This document shows, one piece after another, positions 8,605-17,731 of a stretch of DNA of 64,000 nt. Position 1 is the first letter of the stretch; each line of letters begins with the position of its first letter. A program made the translations under genes and the position numbers. The notes under the pieces are model-generated. The model saw only the letters and a program-made list of their open reading frames with translations, was not told the DNA's origin and searched no databases. Source of the stretch: Psychroserpens jangbogonensis (GTDB lineage Bacteria; Bacteroidota; Bacteroidia; Flavobacteriales; Flavobacteriaceae); contig NZ_JSWG01000012.1 of NCBI RefSeq assembly GCF_000797465.1, forward strand, positions 248,001 to 312,000, given 5' to 3'.

Positions 8605-9234
8605 ATGATCAAGGTATTAGTAGTAGACAGCCATCCTATAATCAGGACTGGTTTAGAACTCTTATTCAAAGAACATAGCGAGATAGAAGTAATAGGAACC
8701 GTTGGGAGTGGTGTTGAAATATTTGAGTTTGTAAGAAGACATCAAGTGGATGTCATTATTTCTGAAATTGATCTCCCAGAACTTAATGGAATAACTGCTT
8801 TAAGAGCTATAAAGAAAGAACATAGCAGCATTAATATTATCATGTTTAGTTACCATCCTGAAGAGATATATGCTATTAGCACTATAAAAGCTGGAGCCTC
8901 TGGGTATGTATCAAAGACTGAATCTACTGATACTATTGAAAAAGCAATTCTACTTGCTCATAAAGGTGATTTATATTTAAGTGAAAAAATGTCTAAACAC
9001 CTTAAGTATGATGACACGAAGAAATCTAAAAGTAGAATTTACAAACGATTATCTACTCGTGAAGTAGAAGTTTTGAAACTATTGTCTTCGGGTAAAAAGA
9101 ATAAGGAAATTGCTTTAGAACTTAGCATTAATGAAAAAACTGTTAGTACATACAAAGCTAGATTATTCAAAAAACTAAATGTCACAAATTTAATCGATCT
9201 TGTCAATCAAGGTAAGCATATGGAGATTACTTAA
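8605..9234 (+). CDS. LuxR/NarL-type response regulator with Glu at the phospho-acceptor site
   Basis: A 209-residue two-domain regulator. The receiver domain (about residues 1-120) keeps Asp8, Ser86 and Lys in GYVSK, but the usual phospho-acceptor Asp is Glu54 (IISEIDLPELNG instead of xxxDIxMPxxNG), and the second acidic residue beside Asp8 is Ser9. The C-terminal LuxR helix-turn-helix (STREVEVLKLLSSGKKNKEIALEL...KTVSTYKARLFKKLNV, about 148-200) is intact. It should therefore bind DNA but may not be switched by phosphorylation. It stands alone without a kinase, and its stop overlaps that of the convergent dnaG by four bases. Confidence 0.88.
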   Translation: MIKVLVVDSHPIIRTGLELLFKEHSEIEVIGTVGSGVEIFEFVRRHQVDVIISEIDLPELNGITALRAIKKEHSSINIIMFSYHPEEIYAISTIKAGASGYVSKTESTDTIEKAILLAHKGDLYLSEKMSKHLKYDDTKKSKSRIYKRLSTREVEVLKLLSSGKKNKEIALELSINEKTVSTYKARLFKKLNVTNLIDLVNQGKHMEIT

Positions 9235-11198
9235 ACCTTTCCTCCTATAACTTTTCCAAGCTTTCGTGAAAGCAACATTTTAAGTCCTAAATAATCTTTT
9301 ACATCTTCTAAAATACTTCTGGAGTTGGCATCTTCTCTAAGTGTATCATTTTGATATTCAGCAACTTTTTTATCAATTAAGTAACATCTCAAAGTTAAAA
9401 TAGTTTGATTTACCAACTGTGAAACACTATTATGCTTCTCTTTTGGAATAATATGATTGCGTTCCCAATCGTGCAAATTATATCGCTCATCATTCATTAA
9501 GATAGTCGTCACTTCTCCTGCTAAATCCTGGTCCAATTTATTTACAAAATTACGTGTAGAAAATTCAGGTTCCTGATGCAGTGTATCAATTATAGTATAA
9601 TACAAGCTTTTAAAAGTAGTGTTAGTAAATTGCATTTCATCTTCTTGTAAATCCAAGTAGACTTTTTCAAATACTCTTGCATTATGAACTACAGGTTCTA
9701 ATTGTAATTCACCATCATCTCCTTCTTTTAAAACTAAATCTTCAAAATCTTCAGTTTTGTTTCCATAGAGCAATAAGATTTCAATAATTTTGCGTTCTAA
9801 CTCATATTGTAAATCTATTTTTGGAGCTTTTACTTCTGGCCTTACAACATCAAACGCTTTCTGTTGTGTTTTGTAGGCTTTATTTGCTTCTTGATTATCT
9901 TTCTTGTTGATTTGAGCCAAGGTACTAAACAACACCTCTTCACTAATATCCATGATTCGTGAACACTCTTGAATATAGATTTCCTTTTTTATTTGATCTG
10001 GAATTTTAGAGATACTATTGACAATTTCTCTAATAGTTTCCGCCTTTTTAATAGGATCATTATTAGCTTCTTTTACTAACAAAGAGGCTTTAAACTGAAT
10101 AAAATCTTTAGCATTACCATCTAAGTATTCAGATAATTCTTCTAATGTATTTTGCTTAGCAAAACTGTCTGGATCTTCACCTTCGGGGAAAGTACAAACC
10201 TTAACATTCATACCTTGTTCCAGTATGAGATCAATTCCTCTTATTGAAGCTCTAATTCCAGCGGCATCACCATCAAAAAGAACTGTTATGTTTTTTGTTA
10301 GTCTATTGACAAGTCGAATTTGCTCAGGAGTAAGTGCAGTTCCTGAAGATGCGACAACATTCTTTATTCCAGTTTGATGAAACTGAATGACATCTGTATA
10401 ACCTTCTACCAAATAGCAATTATCTTCTTTGGCAATACTTTGCTTGGCATGGAACAAACCATACAAGATTTTACTTTTATGATACACTTCACTCTCTGGT
10501 GAGTTCAAATATTTAGCAGCCTTTTTATCCGTTTTTAAAATTCGTCCACCAAATCCTAAAATACGACCACTCATACTATGAATAGGAAACATAACTCGAC
10601 CTTTGAAACGATCAAACTTTTTATCCTCTTTTATAATAGTAAGTCCTGTTTTACCTAAAAACTCTAACTGATATCCTTTTTTTATTGCTTCATCTGTAAA
10701 CGCCTGCCACTCGTCTAGAGAATATCCTAAATTAAAGGTTTTTATAGTCTCATTAGTAAAACCACGTTCTTTAAAATAACTCAAACCAATTGCCTGACCT
10801 TGATCCGTTTTGAACATGACTTTTTGAAAATAGTCATTAGCAAATTCATTTACCAAATACAGACTCTCACGCTCATTAGCTTCTAGCTTTTGCTCGTCGG
10901 TTTGTTCGGTTTCCTCAATTTCAATATTATATTTTTTGGCTAAATACTTAATAGCTTCTGGATAAGTAAAGTGCTCATGCTCCATCAAAAAAGTGACAGC
11001 ATTCCCTCCCTTTCCACTTGAGAAATCTTTCCAAATCTGCTTTACAGGTGACACCATAAAGCTAGGTGAGCGCTCATCACTAAATGGACTTAAACCTTTA
11101 AAGTTGCTTCCTGCTTTCTTTAATTGCACAAAATCACCAATAACCTCTTCAACTCGAGAGGTTTCAAATACTTGTTCTATGGTGCTTTGTGATATCAT
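9231..11198 (-). CDS. dnaG: DNA primase DnaG with a zinc-less N-terminal domain
   Basis: A 655-residue primase. The N-terminal CHC2-type fold is present by sequence (GLSPFSDERSPSFMVSPVKQ...KGGNAVTFLM), but the four zinc ligands are Ser37, Ser40, Asp58 and Ser61 in place of Cys, His, Cys, Cys. The Toprim core is intact, with VEGYTDV around residues 264-270 and FDGDAAG around 308-314. The C-terminal third should bind DnaB helicase. It makes RNA primers for replication. The four replacements are clustered and conservative with respect to the fold, so I read them as lineage evolution, not damage. It is convergent with the 8605 regulator. Confidence 0.95.
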   Translation of the reverse strand: MISQSTIEQVFETSRVEEVIGDFVQLKKAGSNFKGLSPFSDERSPSFMVSPVKQIWKDFSSGKGGNAVTFLMEHEHFTYPEAIKYLAKKYNIEIEETEQTDEQKLEANERESLYLVNEFANDYFQKVMFKTDQGQAIGLSYFKERGFTNETIKTFNLGYSLDEWQAFTDEAIKKGYQLEFLGKTGLTIIKEDKKFDRFKGRVMFPIHSMSGRILGFGGRILKTDKKAAKYLNSPESEVYHKSKILYGLFHAKQSIAKEDNCYLVEGYTDVIQFHQTGIKNVVASSGTALTPEQIRLVNRLTKNITVLFDGDAAGIRASIRGIDLILEQGMNVKVCTFPEGEDPDSFAKQNTLEELSEYLDGNAKDFIQFKASLLVKEANNDPIKKAETIREIVNSISKIPDQIKKEIYIQECSRIMDISEEVLFSTLAQINKKDNQEANKAYKTQQKAFDVVRPEVKAPKIDLQYELERKIIEILLLYGNKTEDFEDLVLKEGDDGELQLEPVVHNARVFEKVYLDLQEDEMQFTNTTFKSLYYTIIDTLHQEPEFSTRNFVNKLDQDLAGEVTTILMNDERYNLHDWERNHIIPKEKHNSVSQLVNQTILTLRCYLIDKKVAEYQNDTLREDANSRSILEDVKDYLGLKMLLSRKLGKVIGGKV

Positions 11199-11309
11199 TT
11201 ATAAACTTTGATTACTAAATACTATAAAAAAATTAATGATCTTGGTTCACTTAAAAAGTAAGGGTAAATTTAAGATAAAGAATTTGTATTAAAAATTAAC
11301 TGAGTGAAT

Positions 11310-11317
11310 TAACTTTG
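11310..11317 (+). promoter_or_regulatory. Possible -7 box upstream of the 11439 gene
   Basis: TAACTTTG fits TAnnTTTG, with TTTG 23 bases upstream at 11283-11286. It would give a long leader of about 115 bases before ATG 11439. This is weak evidence taken alone. Confidence 0.3.
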
Positions 11318-11438
11318 TATTATTATTTATCATCATTTATTTAAATTAACATCAAGACAAAAAACGTCTTTCAGCTATTAATTTAAGTAGTTGCGATTTT
11401 GGCATAATACTGAAAAAAATAATACACTAAAAAAAACT

Positions 11439-12719
11439 ATGAGAATTTTAAGACCTATCTGCTATTTAATCTTAAGTGCTTTAATTTTCAATTGTCAGAA
11501 TGATGACGACAACACCAATGAGAATATTGACCCAATACTAACACCTAATATTGAAGTTTACAACGGCAATTTAATAGACAATAGTTACACATTGGCTGTA
11601 GAAAATGGAGGAACAAAATCTTATTTGTTAGATAAAGCAGGGAATAGAATTAAAGAATGGCAGTTTGATGATAATCTTGGTAATGACTTAGAGTTATTAC
11701 CTGGAGGAAAGTTTCTAGGCATTTTCAAATCAGAGAACCCTTCTATTTCATTTGGTGGCTATGGAGGAATTGTTAAAATTATAAATCCGGATGGCAGCAT
11801 CGATTGGGAATATGAATATTCTTCAGAAAATTACATCTCACATCACGACGTTGAACTTTTACCAAATGGCAATGTACTATTTATAGTCTGGGAAAAAATT
11901 GACACCATTGAAGCTCAGGCAAATGGCTTCGTTACTACTATTCCTATCTATCCAGAAACATTAATTGAAATCAACCCATTAAACAACGAAGTCGTTTGGC
12001 AATGGAGAAGTTTTGATCACCTTATTCAAGATATAGACAATACCCTTTTAAATTTTGGAAGTGTTAGTGATAATCCTCAATTAATAGATTGCAATTATGT
12101 TATTGTTAATAATGGAGATATTATGCATGCAAATGGAATTGATTATGACCAAGAAAAAGATGTTATTTATCTGAGTGTAAATTTTTATAATGAAATTTGG
12201 GTAATTGATCATAGTACAACTACTGAACAAGCTTCCACTAACATTGGAGGAAACTACAATAAAGGTGGCAATTTGCTTTATAGATTCGGCAACCCTTCAG
12301 CTTACAAAAACACTGAAGGCACAAGACTCTTTTACAGCAACCATTTTCCAAATCTTTTAGAGGATAATGAACCTGGAGAGGGTAATATTTTAGTTTATAA
12401 CAATGGCACTAATAATTTACAGTCTATTGTTTATGAATTAGATCTCCCAAATAATTTTAATCTCATTCCAAATACAAACAATGAACCGAATATTGTCTGG
12501 AGTTTTACAGATCCCGATTTATTTCATGGAAGAGTATCTGGCGCTGTACGTCTCAAAAACGGCAACACCTTGATTGCAGAAGGTGATTATGGATTTTGGG
12601 AAGTAACGACTGACGGAACTGTAGCTTGGAAATTTAACGGACTTGGAGTGAATTTTTGGAGGTGTTATAATTATGACCTAGATGATCAAGAAATTCTTGA
12701 TTTAAATCTTGAAGAATAA
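11439..12719 (+). CDS. Arylsulfotransferase (ASST)-like lipoprotein, copy 1
   Basis: ATG 11439 is the start because it gives a lipoprotein signal with Cys19 (SALIFNC followed by Q); a TTG 16 codons upstream adds only a polar stretch. The 426-residue product resembles the arylsulfotransferase/aryl-sulfate sulfotransferase beta-propeller family. HHDVELLPNGNVLFI, DIMHANGIDYD and SNHFPN carry the histidines expected at the active site, and WEV/WQW blade motifs recur. These enzymes move sulfate between phenols, but many homologues are untested, so the substrate is unknown. It is 58% or so similar by eye to the gene at 16440 (estimate by reading, not alignment). The product is an envelope protein facing the periplasm or the cell surface. 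Confidence 0.72.
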   Translation: MRILRPICYLILSALIFNCQNDDDNTNENIDPILTPNIEVYNGNLIDNSYTLAVENGGTKSYLLDKAGNRIKEWQFDDNLGNDLELLPGGKFLGIFKSENPSISFGGYGGIVKIINPDGSIDWEYEYSSENYISHHDVELLPNGNVLFIVWEKIDTIEAQANGFVTTIPIYPETLIEINPLNNEVVWQWRSFDHLIQDIDNTLLNFGSVSDNPQLIDCNYVIVNNGDIMHANGIDYDQEKDVIYLSVNFYNEIWVIDHSTTTEQASTNIGGNYNKGGNLLYRFGNPSAYKNTEGTRLFYSNHFPNLLEDNEPGEGNILVYNNGTNNLQSIVYELDLPNNFNLIPNTNNEPNIVWSFTDPDLFHGRVSGAVRLKNGNTLIAEGDYGFWEVTTDGTVAWKFNGLGVNFWRCYNYDLDDQEILDLNLEE

Positions 12720-12727
12720 CCTAAAAC

Positions 12728-12787
12728 GATTACAGAATAAAAAACCCGATTCACATTTAATTGAATCGGGTTTTTTATTCTGTAATC
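12728..12787. terminator. Bidirectional terminator with a perfect 26-bp inverted repeat
   Basis: Arms 12728-12753 and 12762-12787 are exact reverse complements around an 8-base loop. The GC core CCCGATTCA/TGAATCGGG is flanked by A6 and T6 runs, so it can stop transcription from both sides. It sits between two convergent genes ending at 12719 and 12796. The perfect pairing extends well beyond what a terminator needs. Confidence 0.85.
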
Positions 12788-12795
12788 ATATTAGA

Positions 12796-13893
12796 CTACT
12801 GCAAATCAAATCTTAATCCTAAAGAAATATTATGCTGATCTACAACTTGATCTTTAAATAATGGATTTAAATCATACTTAGCATAAAGTGAAACCTGACC
12901 AACACCAACGTAAGCACTTAATCCATAAACAAAATTAGAAGCATTAAAATTACGTCTAGACTTATCCTTTACAGAATCTCCATCTTCTTTATATCTTAAT
13001 TTAGTTTGTGTAGCAATTCTCACACCTGCATAACCACCAAGACCAACTTTAAACTTATTATAGTTAGAGTAGCGTATTCTATTTCCATAATCCTTGAATT
13101 TAGAAGGACCAAACTCAAAATGAACAGGCAATACTAAATTAGTCACTCTAATTTGTGATTTTCTTAGGCTTACTGGAAATTCTTCAAGTGTAGTTTTATC
13201 TCCATCTTGAACAAAATACATCTCATCTTTCACATTTAGTTTGTTCCATTGAAATGAGAAACCATAGTTAATTCTCGCGAAATTAGAATTCTTAGACAAA
13301 CGTGTTTCCCAAATCCAACCAAGCTCTACAAATCCAGAACCAGCTAACTCATAAGGCGTATTACTCAAATCTTGTCCATCACCTATGGCATTATTAAATC
13401 CTATGGCAAACAATAATTTGTTTGTCGTACGAATATCATACTTTGGTGGTTTCCTTTTTCCATTTGCAAAGTCTATTAAAAACCCTTTAGAACCTATATT
13501 AATGGACATAGAATTATCCTCATCATCTGCGATATGTTCTGTCCCAGGGTTTCGTTTTAGAAGGTTAATTTTTGCGTCAATAATTGCGATGCGATCTTCA
13601 ATATTTGCTGCATGTTTCATGGCAGCTTCCTTTTTAAGGTTTTCGGCTTGAGTGCTCGTAATTTCACCTCTATCTAAACGTTGATTAATCGTTTCGACTT
13701 CTTGCTTTAAAAAATCACGCTCCTCCTCGGCAATTGTTTTTTTTGTTTCTTCTAGTCTATCGATTTTTAAACCGTTTTCGTGATAAGAAATGGTGTCATT
13801 TACAATAGGATCTTTTTGTTGCTCTTGAGCTGTAATTGTGCTTGCAATTAGACATAGGACTAGCAGCACTACATGTTTAGTAATAGTGTTCAT
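12796..13893 (-). CDS. Outer-membrane beta-barrel protein with N-terminal coiled coil
   Basis: A 365-residue exported protein with a signal peptide ending near ITAQ (residue 23). A charged helical segment (about residues 45-115, rich in Glu/Lys with heptad-like spacing, e.g. EEERDFLKQEVETINQRL) probably forms a coiled coil. The C-terminal two thirds have alternating hydrophobic/polar strands (VELGWIWETRL, FKVGLGGYAGVRI, FVYGLSAYVGVGQVSLYAKYDL) ending in LGLRFDLQ, typical of a barrel. I do not recognise a named family. It is last in a leftward set with an ECF sigma factor and anti-sigma-like protein, which suggests it is their target. Confidence 0.7.
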   Translation of the reverse strand: MNTITKHVVLLVLCLIASTITAQEQQKDPIVNDTISYHENGLKIDRLEETKKTIAEEERDFLKQEVETINQRLDRGEITSTQAENLKKEAAMKHAANIEDRIAIIDAKINLLKRNPGTEHIADDEDNSMSINIGSKGFLIDFANGKRKPPKYDIRTTNKLLFAIGFNNAIGDGQDLSNTPYELAGSGFVELGWIWETRLSKNSNFARINYGFSFQWNKLNVKDEMYFVQDGDKTTLEEFPVSLRKSQIRVTNLVLPVHFEFGPSKFKDYGNRIRYSNYNKFKVGLGGYAGVRIATQTKLRYKEDGDSVKDKSRRNFNASNFVYGLSAYVGVGQVSLYAKYDLNPLFKDQVVDQHNISLGLRFDLQ

Positions 13894-13951
13894 AATGTTA
13901 ATAATTTAATTGATGATGGGTTAAACTTTTCGTTTTTTGTTTGATGAAATT

Positions 13952-14746
13952 TTAGTTACGACGTTCGACAACTGCAGTTTTTACCGAATTATAACTTGAT
14001 TTTAAAGCTTCAAATACCTTAGTTCTAAATGTTTGTTCCAATTCTACTTCAACGTCTTGAAGTAAAGCATCGGCATTTACCGTTCTGGTAGTTTCATTAT
14101 ATATTCGTTGCTTTAAAATTTCTCTTTGAGCCTGTTTTAAAAGTGAATCTATTTCCTTATCAGACACTGAATTCTCACTCGCTTGAAGTTGTTTTATTTC
14201 GGCCACAACTTCTATGATTTTTAATTCTTCCGGACTCATTATCACTTTTACAGGAATGTTGTCATTTATTTCGTCTTTAGATTTCTCTAAAGAAGCAACA
14301 ACATTTCTTGGTGTCTCTAATTGCAGTTTTGCTTTTTCTTTTTCAACTGACTCTTGAGTTTCTGTAGTTTGACTATTTGTTACTGAAGCTACTTCTGTAG
14401 AAGTTGTAATTTTAATATTTTCTTTCTCCACTTCCGAATTTGAAACAATTTCATCACGTGTAATAGGTTCTGTAATTAATTTCGACTCATTTTGAGTACT
14501 TGTTTTTGTTTCAACTACAATTGGTAAGTTTTCTACTGTAGACGTGTTTTTATAAAACTGAGTAGTTACAAGAATTACACCTAAAATACTAGCTGCAATA
14601 CCAAGCCACCAGAATCTAGTGCTACTGTTCTTTTTTTCCTCTTTATCTAGTCTATTAGCCAAATCATTCCAAGCATCTGGTGATGGTTGCAAAGTTCGAT
14701 TTTCGAGCTTTTCTTTTAGTTTGTCCTCAAATTTAATTGGTGCCAT
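13952..14746 (-). CDS. Single-pass membrane protein, probable anti-sigma factor
   Basis: A 264-residue protein with a short cytoplasmic N terminus (PIKFEDKLKEKLENRTLQPSPDAWNDL is split by positions about 3-29), one membrane segment at about 47-64 (WWLGIAASILGVILVTTQF), and a Ser/Thr/Glu-rich periplasmic part with predicted helices. Overlap of 14 bp with the ECF sigma gene ahead of it is the arrangement of a sigma/anti-sigma pair. There is no zinc anti-sigma motif, so the role is inferred from context and topology. The 58-bp gap to the outer-membrane gene suggests one operon. Confidence 0.6.
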   Translation of the reverse strand: MAPIKFEDKLKEKLENRTLQPSPDAWNDLANRLDKEEKKNSSTRFWWLGIAASILGVILVTTQFYKNTSTVENLPIVVETKTSTQNESKLITEPITRDEIVSNSEVEKENIKITTSTEVASVTNSQTTETQESVEKEKAKLQLETPRNVVASLEKSKDEINDNIPVKVIMSPEELKIIEVVAEIKQLQASENSVSDKEIDSLLKQAQREILKQRIYNETTRTVNADALLQDVEVELEQTFRTKVFEALKSSYNSVKTAVVERRN

Positions 14747-15296
14747 AACTCGTTTTGTTTAATTCTTTAATTTTTTTCTGAAGCATTTGTCGTGCTTTAA
14801 ATAATTGTGACTTAGAAGTTCCTTCTGAAATATTAAGCATTTTGGCTATTTCAAAATGTTTATAGCCTTCAATAGCATACATGACAAATACCATTTTATA
14901 ACCTTCAGGAAGCTCATCGATTAATTGCTGAATTTGTGCAACTTCAATCTCAGTATTAATATTATTAGAATGATCATGAGGTATAGATACGTCTTCAATT
15001 GAAAACTCAATTTTTTTCTCTTGTCTTAAAAAAGAAATAGATTCTCTAACCATTATTTTTCGCAACCATCCTTCAAAGCTTCCTTGATGCTTAAAATTTT
15101 TTAAGTTTGTAAACGCTTTAAAAAAACCGTTAAGCATTACAGACTCGGCATTTTGGATATCCTTTATATAATACCTGCAAACATTTAACATTTTTGGTGC
15201 ATGCGCCTTATACAGGTCGTGTTGTGCTTCACGATTGTTTTTGGCTGCTTTTTTTAAAAGTGCAGTGTTATTATTATGTAATTGAATAACTTTCAA
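14733..15296 (-). CDS. ECF-type RNA polymerase sigma factor
   Basis: A 187-residue sigma-70 family protein of group IV. Region 2 is seen in LYKAHAPKMLNVCRYYI, then GFFKAFTNLKNFKHQGSFEGWLRKIMVRESISFLR; region 4 in LPEGYKMVFVMYAIEGYKHFEIAKMLNIS, with the helix-turn-helix followed by GTSKSQLFKARQML. It is encoded upstream of and overlapping the anti-sigma-like gene, then an outer-membrane protein. It probably directs RNA polymerase to envelope genes in response to a signal relayed by its partner. Confidence 0.9.
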   Translation of the reverse strand: MKVIQLHNNNTALLKKAAKNNREAQHDLYKAHAPKMLNVCRYYIKDIQNAESVMLNGFFKAFTNLKNFKHQGSFEGWLRKIMVRESISFLRQEKKIEFSIEDVSIPHDHSNNINTEIEVAQIQQLIDELPEGYKMVFVMYAIEGYKHFEIAKMLNISEGTSKSQLFKARQMLQKKIKELNKTSYGTN

Positions 15297-15369
15297 ATGT
15301 GCTTATTTAAGTCTCCTATTTATATAGACGCAAGTATTGTGCAAATGGTTGCCTGACTAAGAAAAAAAA

Positions 15370-16347
15370 TTATTTTTTTCTATCAATAACGTAATTCACC
15401 ATGAGTCGTAAAGCAGATTTATATTCAGATTCTGGGTAAGTATTAAGTAATTGTAATGCTTCATTTTGAAAGGATTTCATTTTGCTCACGGCATATTCCA
15501 ATCCGTTGTTTTGTTTTACAAAAGCAATAACTTCCTTTACTCTCTTTTTATTTTTATTATGATTCTTGATAGAATTAATCAACCACTTCTTTTCTTTTTT
15601 AGTGCAGTGATTCAATACGTGAATTAATGGCAAAGTCATTTTTTGCTCTTTGATATCAATTCCTGTAGGCTTACCAATAGCTTCTTCACCATAATCAAAC
15701 AAATCATCTTTAATTTGAAAAGCCATTCCTATGAGTTCCCCAAACTTACGCATGGTATCAACATCTTGAGAGTTTGGTTTTACTGAAGCTGCTCCAAGGC
15801 TGCAACATGCTGCAATTAAAGTTGCTGTCTTTTGTCGGATAATTTCATAATAGATATCTTCAGTAATATCGAGTTGTCTTGCCTTTTCTATTTGAAGTAA
15901 TTCACCTTCGCTCATTTCTCTAACGGCAACCGAAATAATTTTCAGTAAATCAAAATCGTTATTATCAATAGAAAGCAACAACCCTTTGGATAATAAATAA
16001 TCACCAATTAGGACGGCAATTTTATTTTTCCAAAGTGCATTTATTGAGAAAAAACCACGTCTTCTATTACTATCATCTACAACATCATCGTGAACTAAAG
16101 TAGCTGTATGAATCAACTCAATTACAGAGGCTCCTCTATAAGTTCGTTCACTAACTTGACCATTATCGACCATTTTCGCCACTAAAAAGACGAACATTGG
16201 ACGCATTTGTTTCCCTTTTCGGTTCACAATATAATGCGTGATTCGATTTAATAATGCAACCTTACTAGCCATAGAAAGCAAGAACTTTTGTTCAAAAAGC
16301 TCCATTTCATAGGCAATTGGTTGTTTTATTTGTTCAGTTATTTTCAA
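15370..16347 (-). CDS. ispB: Polyprenyl (octaprenyl-type) diphosphate synthase
   Basis: A 325-residue trans-prenyltransferase with both aspartate-rich motifs: HDDVVDDSNRRRG (first) and KDDLFDYGEE (second), plus GKQMRPMFVFL near the N terminus. It builds the C35-C40 side chain of menaquinone by adding isopentenyl units to a shorter allylic diphosphate. Bacteroidota use menaquinone, so the product length is inferred. The gene is followed closely by the ECF sigma unit in the same direction, with 73 bp between them. Confidence 0.88.
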   Translation of the reverse strand: MKITEQIKQPIAYEMELFEQKFLLSMASKVALLNRITHYIVNRKGKQMRPMFVFLVAKMVDNGQVSERTYRGASVIELIHTATLVHDDVVDDSNRRRGFFSINALWKNKIAVLIGDYLLSKGLLLSIDNNDFDLLKIISVAVREMSEGELLQIEKARQLDITEDIYYEIIRQKTATLIAACCSLGAASVKPNSQDVDTMRKFGELIGMAFQIKDDLFDYGEEAIGKPTGIDIKEQKMTLPLIHVLNHCTKKEKKWLINSIKNHNKNKKRVKEVIAFVKQNNGLEYAVSKMKSFQNEALQLLNTYPESEYKSALRLMVNYVIDRKK

Positions 16348-16439
16348 GTGAAGTTAACTTTTAACAAACCTAGTAAAAAAAAGAATAGTCACTTGATTTA
16401 GAATGCAAAAAATGTATATATTTAAGTTAAAATTTTCTT

Positions 16440-17708
16440 ATGAAAAAAATAGTATTGTTTATACTTATCCTTTGCTTTTTTGGCTGCAGTGATGATGATG
16501 ATTCAGGATCAATAATTCAACCCAATCTAACAGAAAACGTTGAAGTATATGAAGAAGATTTATTAGAAAACAGTTTAGTTTTGGCTGTTGAAAATGGTGG
16601 TAATACTTCATATTTATTAAATAAACAAGGGCATCGTGTTTATCAGTGGGATTTCGACACCAACTTAGGGAATGACTTAGAAATATTACCTGATGGAAAA
16701 TTAATTGGCATGTTTAAAGTGTTTGGTCCAGAAATAAGTTTTGGTGGTGCTGGAGGAACCGTAAAAATATTAAACCTTAATTCTGGAGTAGACTGGCAAT
16801 ATACATATGCAACAAATAATCATATTGCGCATCACGATGTAGAATTATTACCAAATGGTAACGTATTATTTATTGCCTGGGAACGTGTTGAAGGTTTAAT
16901 TGCTCAAATAAACGGTGTTAATGTTACTGATGATATTTTTCCTGAAACTTTAGTCGAAGTGAATCCAACAACAAATCAAATTGTTTGGAAATGGAATAGT
17001 TTCGATCATATCATTCAAGATTTTGAATCTAGTGATTTAAATTTCGGAATAATAAGTGAAAACCCGCAGTTAATAGACATTAATTATAATAGTAGTGCAA
17101 ATGGTGGAGACATTATGCATGCCAATGGTATAGATTATGATGACACAAATGATGTTATTTATTTAAGTGTAAATAATTATAGTGAAATTTGGGTAATAGA
17201 TCATAGCACCACAACTACTGAGGCAAGTTCAAATTCTGGAGGCAATTATAACAAGGGAGGTGATTTAGTGTATCGATTTGGTAATCCGGAAACTTATAAC
17301 AACATTGGAAATCGATTATTTTACAACAACCATTTTCCGAATTTGATTGAAAAAGATGTACCTGGCAAAGACAACATGCTTGTTTTTGTCAATAAAGACA
17401 ATGACGAAGAACAATCTGCAGTTTATGAATTAGACTTGCCAGATACTTTCAATTTACTTCCTAATACTAATAATGAGCCAAACGTTGTATGGGAATTCAC
17501 AGATCCAACCATGTATTCTAGAATTATTTCAGGAGCTGTGAGGCTTAAAAACGGGAATACTTTAATTTGTGAAGGTGCCTATGGTTTCTGGGAAATAACT
17601 CAGGATGGATTAGTTGCATGGAAGTATAATAGTCAAAATACAAATATGTGGCGTGCTTACAATTATTACTTAGATGATAATGCTTTGTCCGACTTCGATT
17701 TACAATAA
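16440..17708 (+). CDS. Arylsulfotransferase (ASST)-like lipoprotein, copy 2
   Basis: A 422-residue lipoprotein with signal MKKIVLFILILCFFGC (Cys16) followed by an Asp/Ser-rich tether. It is collinear with the gene at 11439 along its whole length: LAVENGG, LGNDLE, HHDVELLPNGNVLFI, ETLVEVNP, GGDIMHANGIDYD, IDHSTTT, GGNYNKGG, NHFPN, VVWEFTDP and RLKNGNTLI. Both keep the same conserved histidines, so both are probably active. The two copies flank a leftward block of four unrelated genes. The biological acceptor is not known. Confidence 0.72.
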   Translation: MKKIVLFILILCFFGCSDDDDSGSIIQPNLTENVEVYEEDLLENSLVLAVENGGNTSYLLNKQGHRVYQWDFDTNLGNDLEILPDGKLIGMFKVFGPEISFGGAGGTVKILNLNSGVDWQYTYATNNHIAHHDVELLPNGNVLFIAWERVEGLIAQINGVNVTDDIFPETLVEVNPTTNQIVWKWNSFDHIIQDFESSDLNFGIISENPQLIDINYNSSANGGDIMHANGIDYDDTNDVIYLSVNNYSEIWVIDHSTTTTEASSNSGGNYNKGGDLVYRFGNPETYNNIGNRLFYNNHFPNLIEKDVPGKDNMLVFVNKDNDEEQSAVYELDLPDTFNLLPNTNNEPNVVWEFTDPTMYSRIISGAVRLKNGNTLICEGAYGFWEITQDGLVAWKYNSQNTNMWRAYNYYLDDNALSDFDLQ

Positions 17709-17731
17709 ATCGGTAAAAGGCTAAAAATTAC

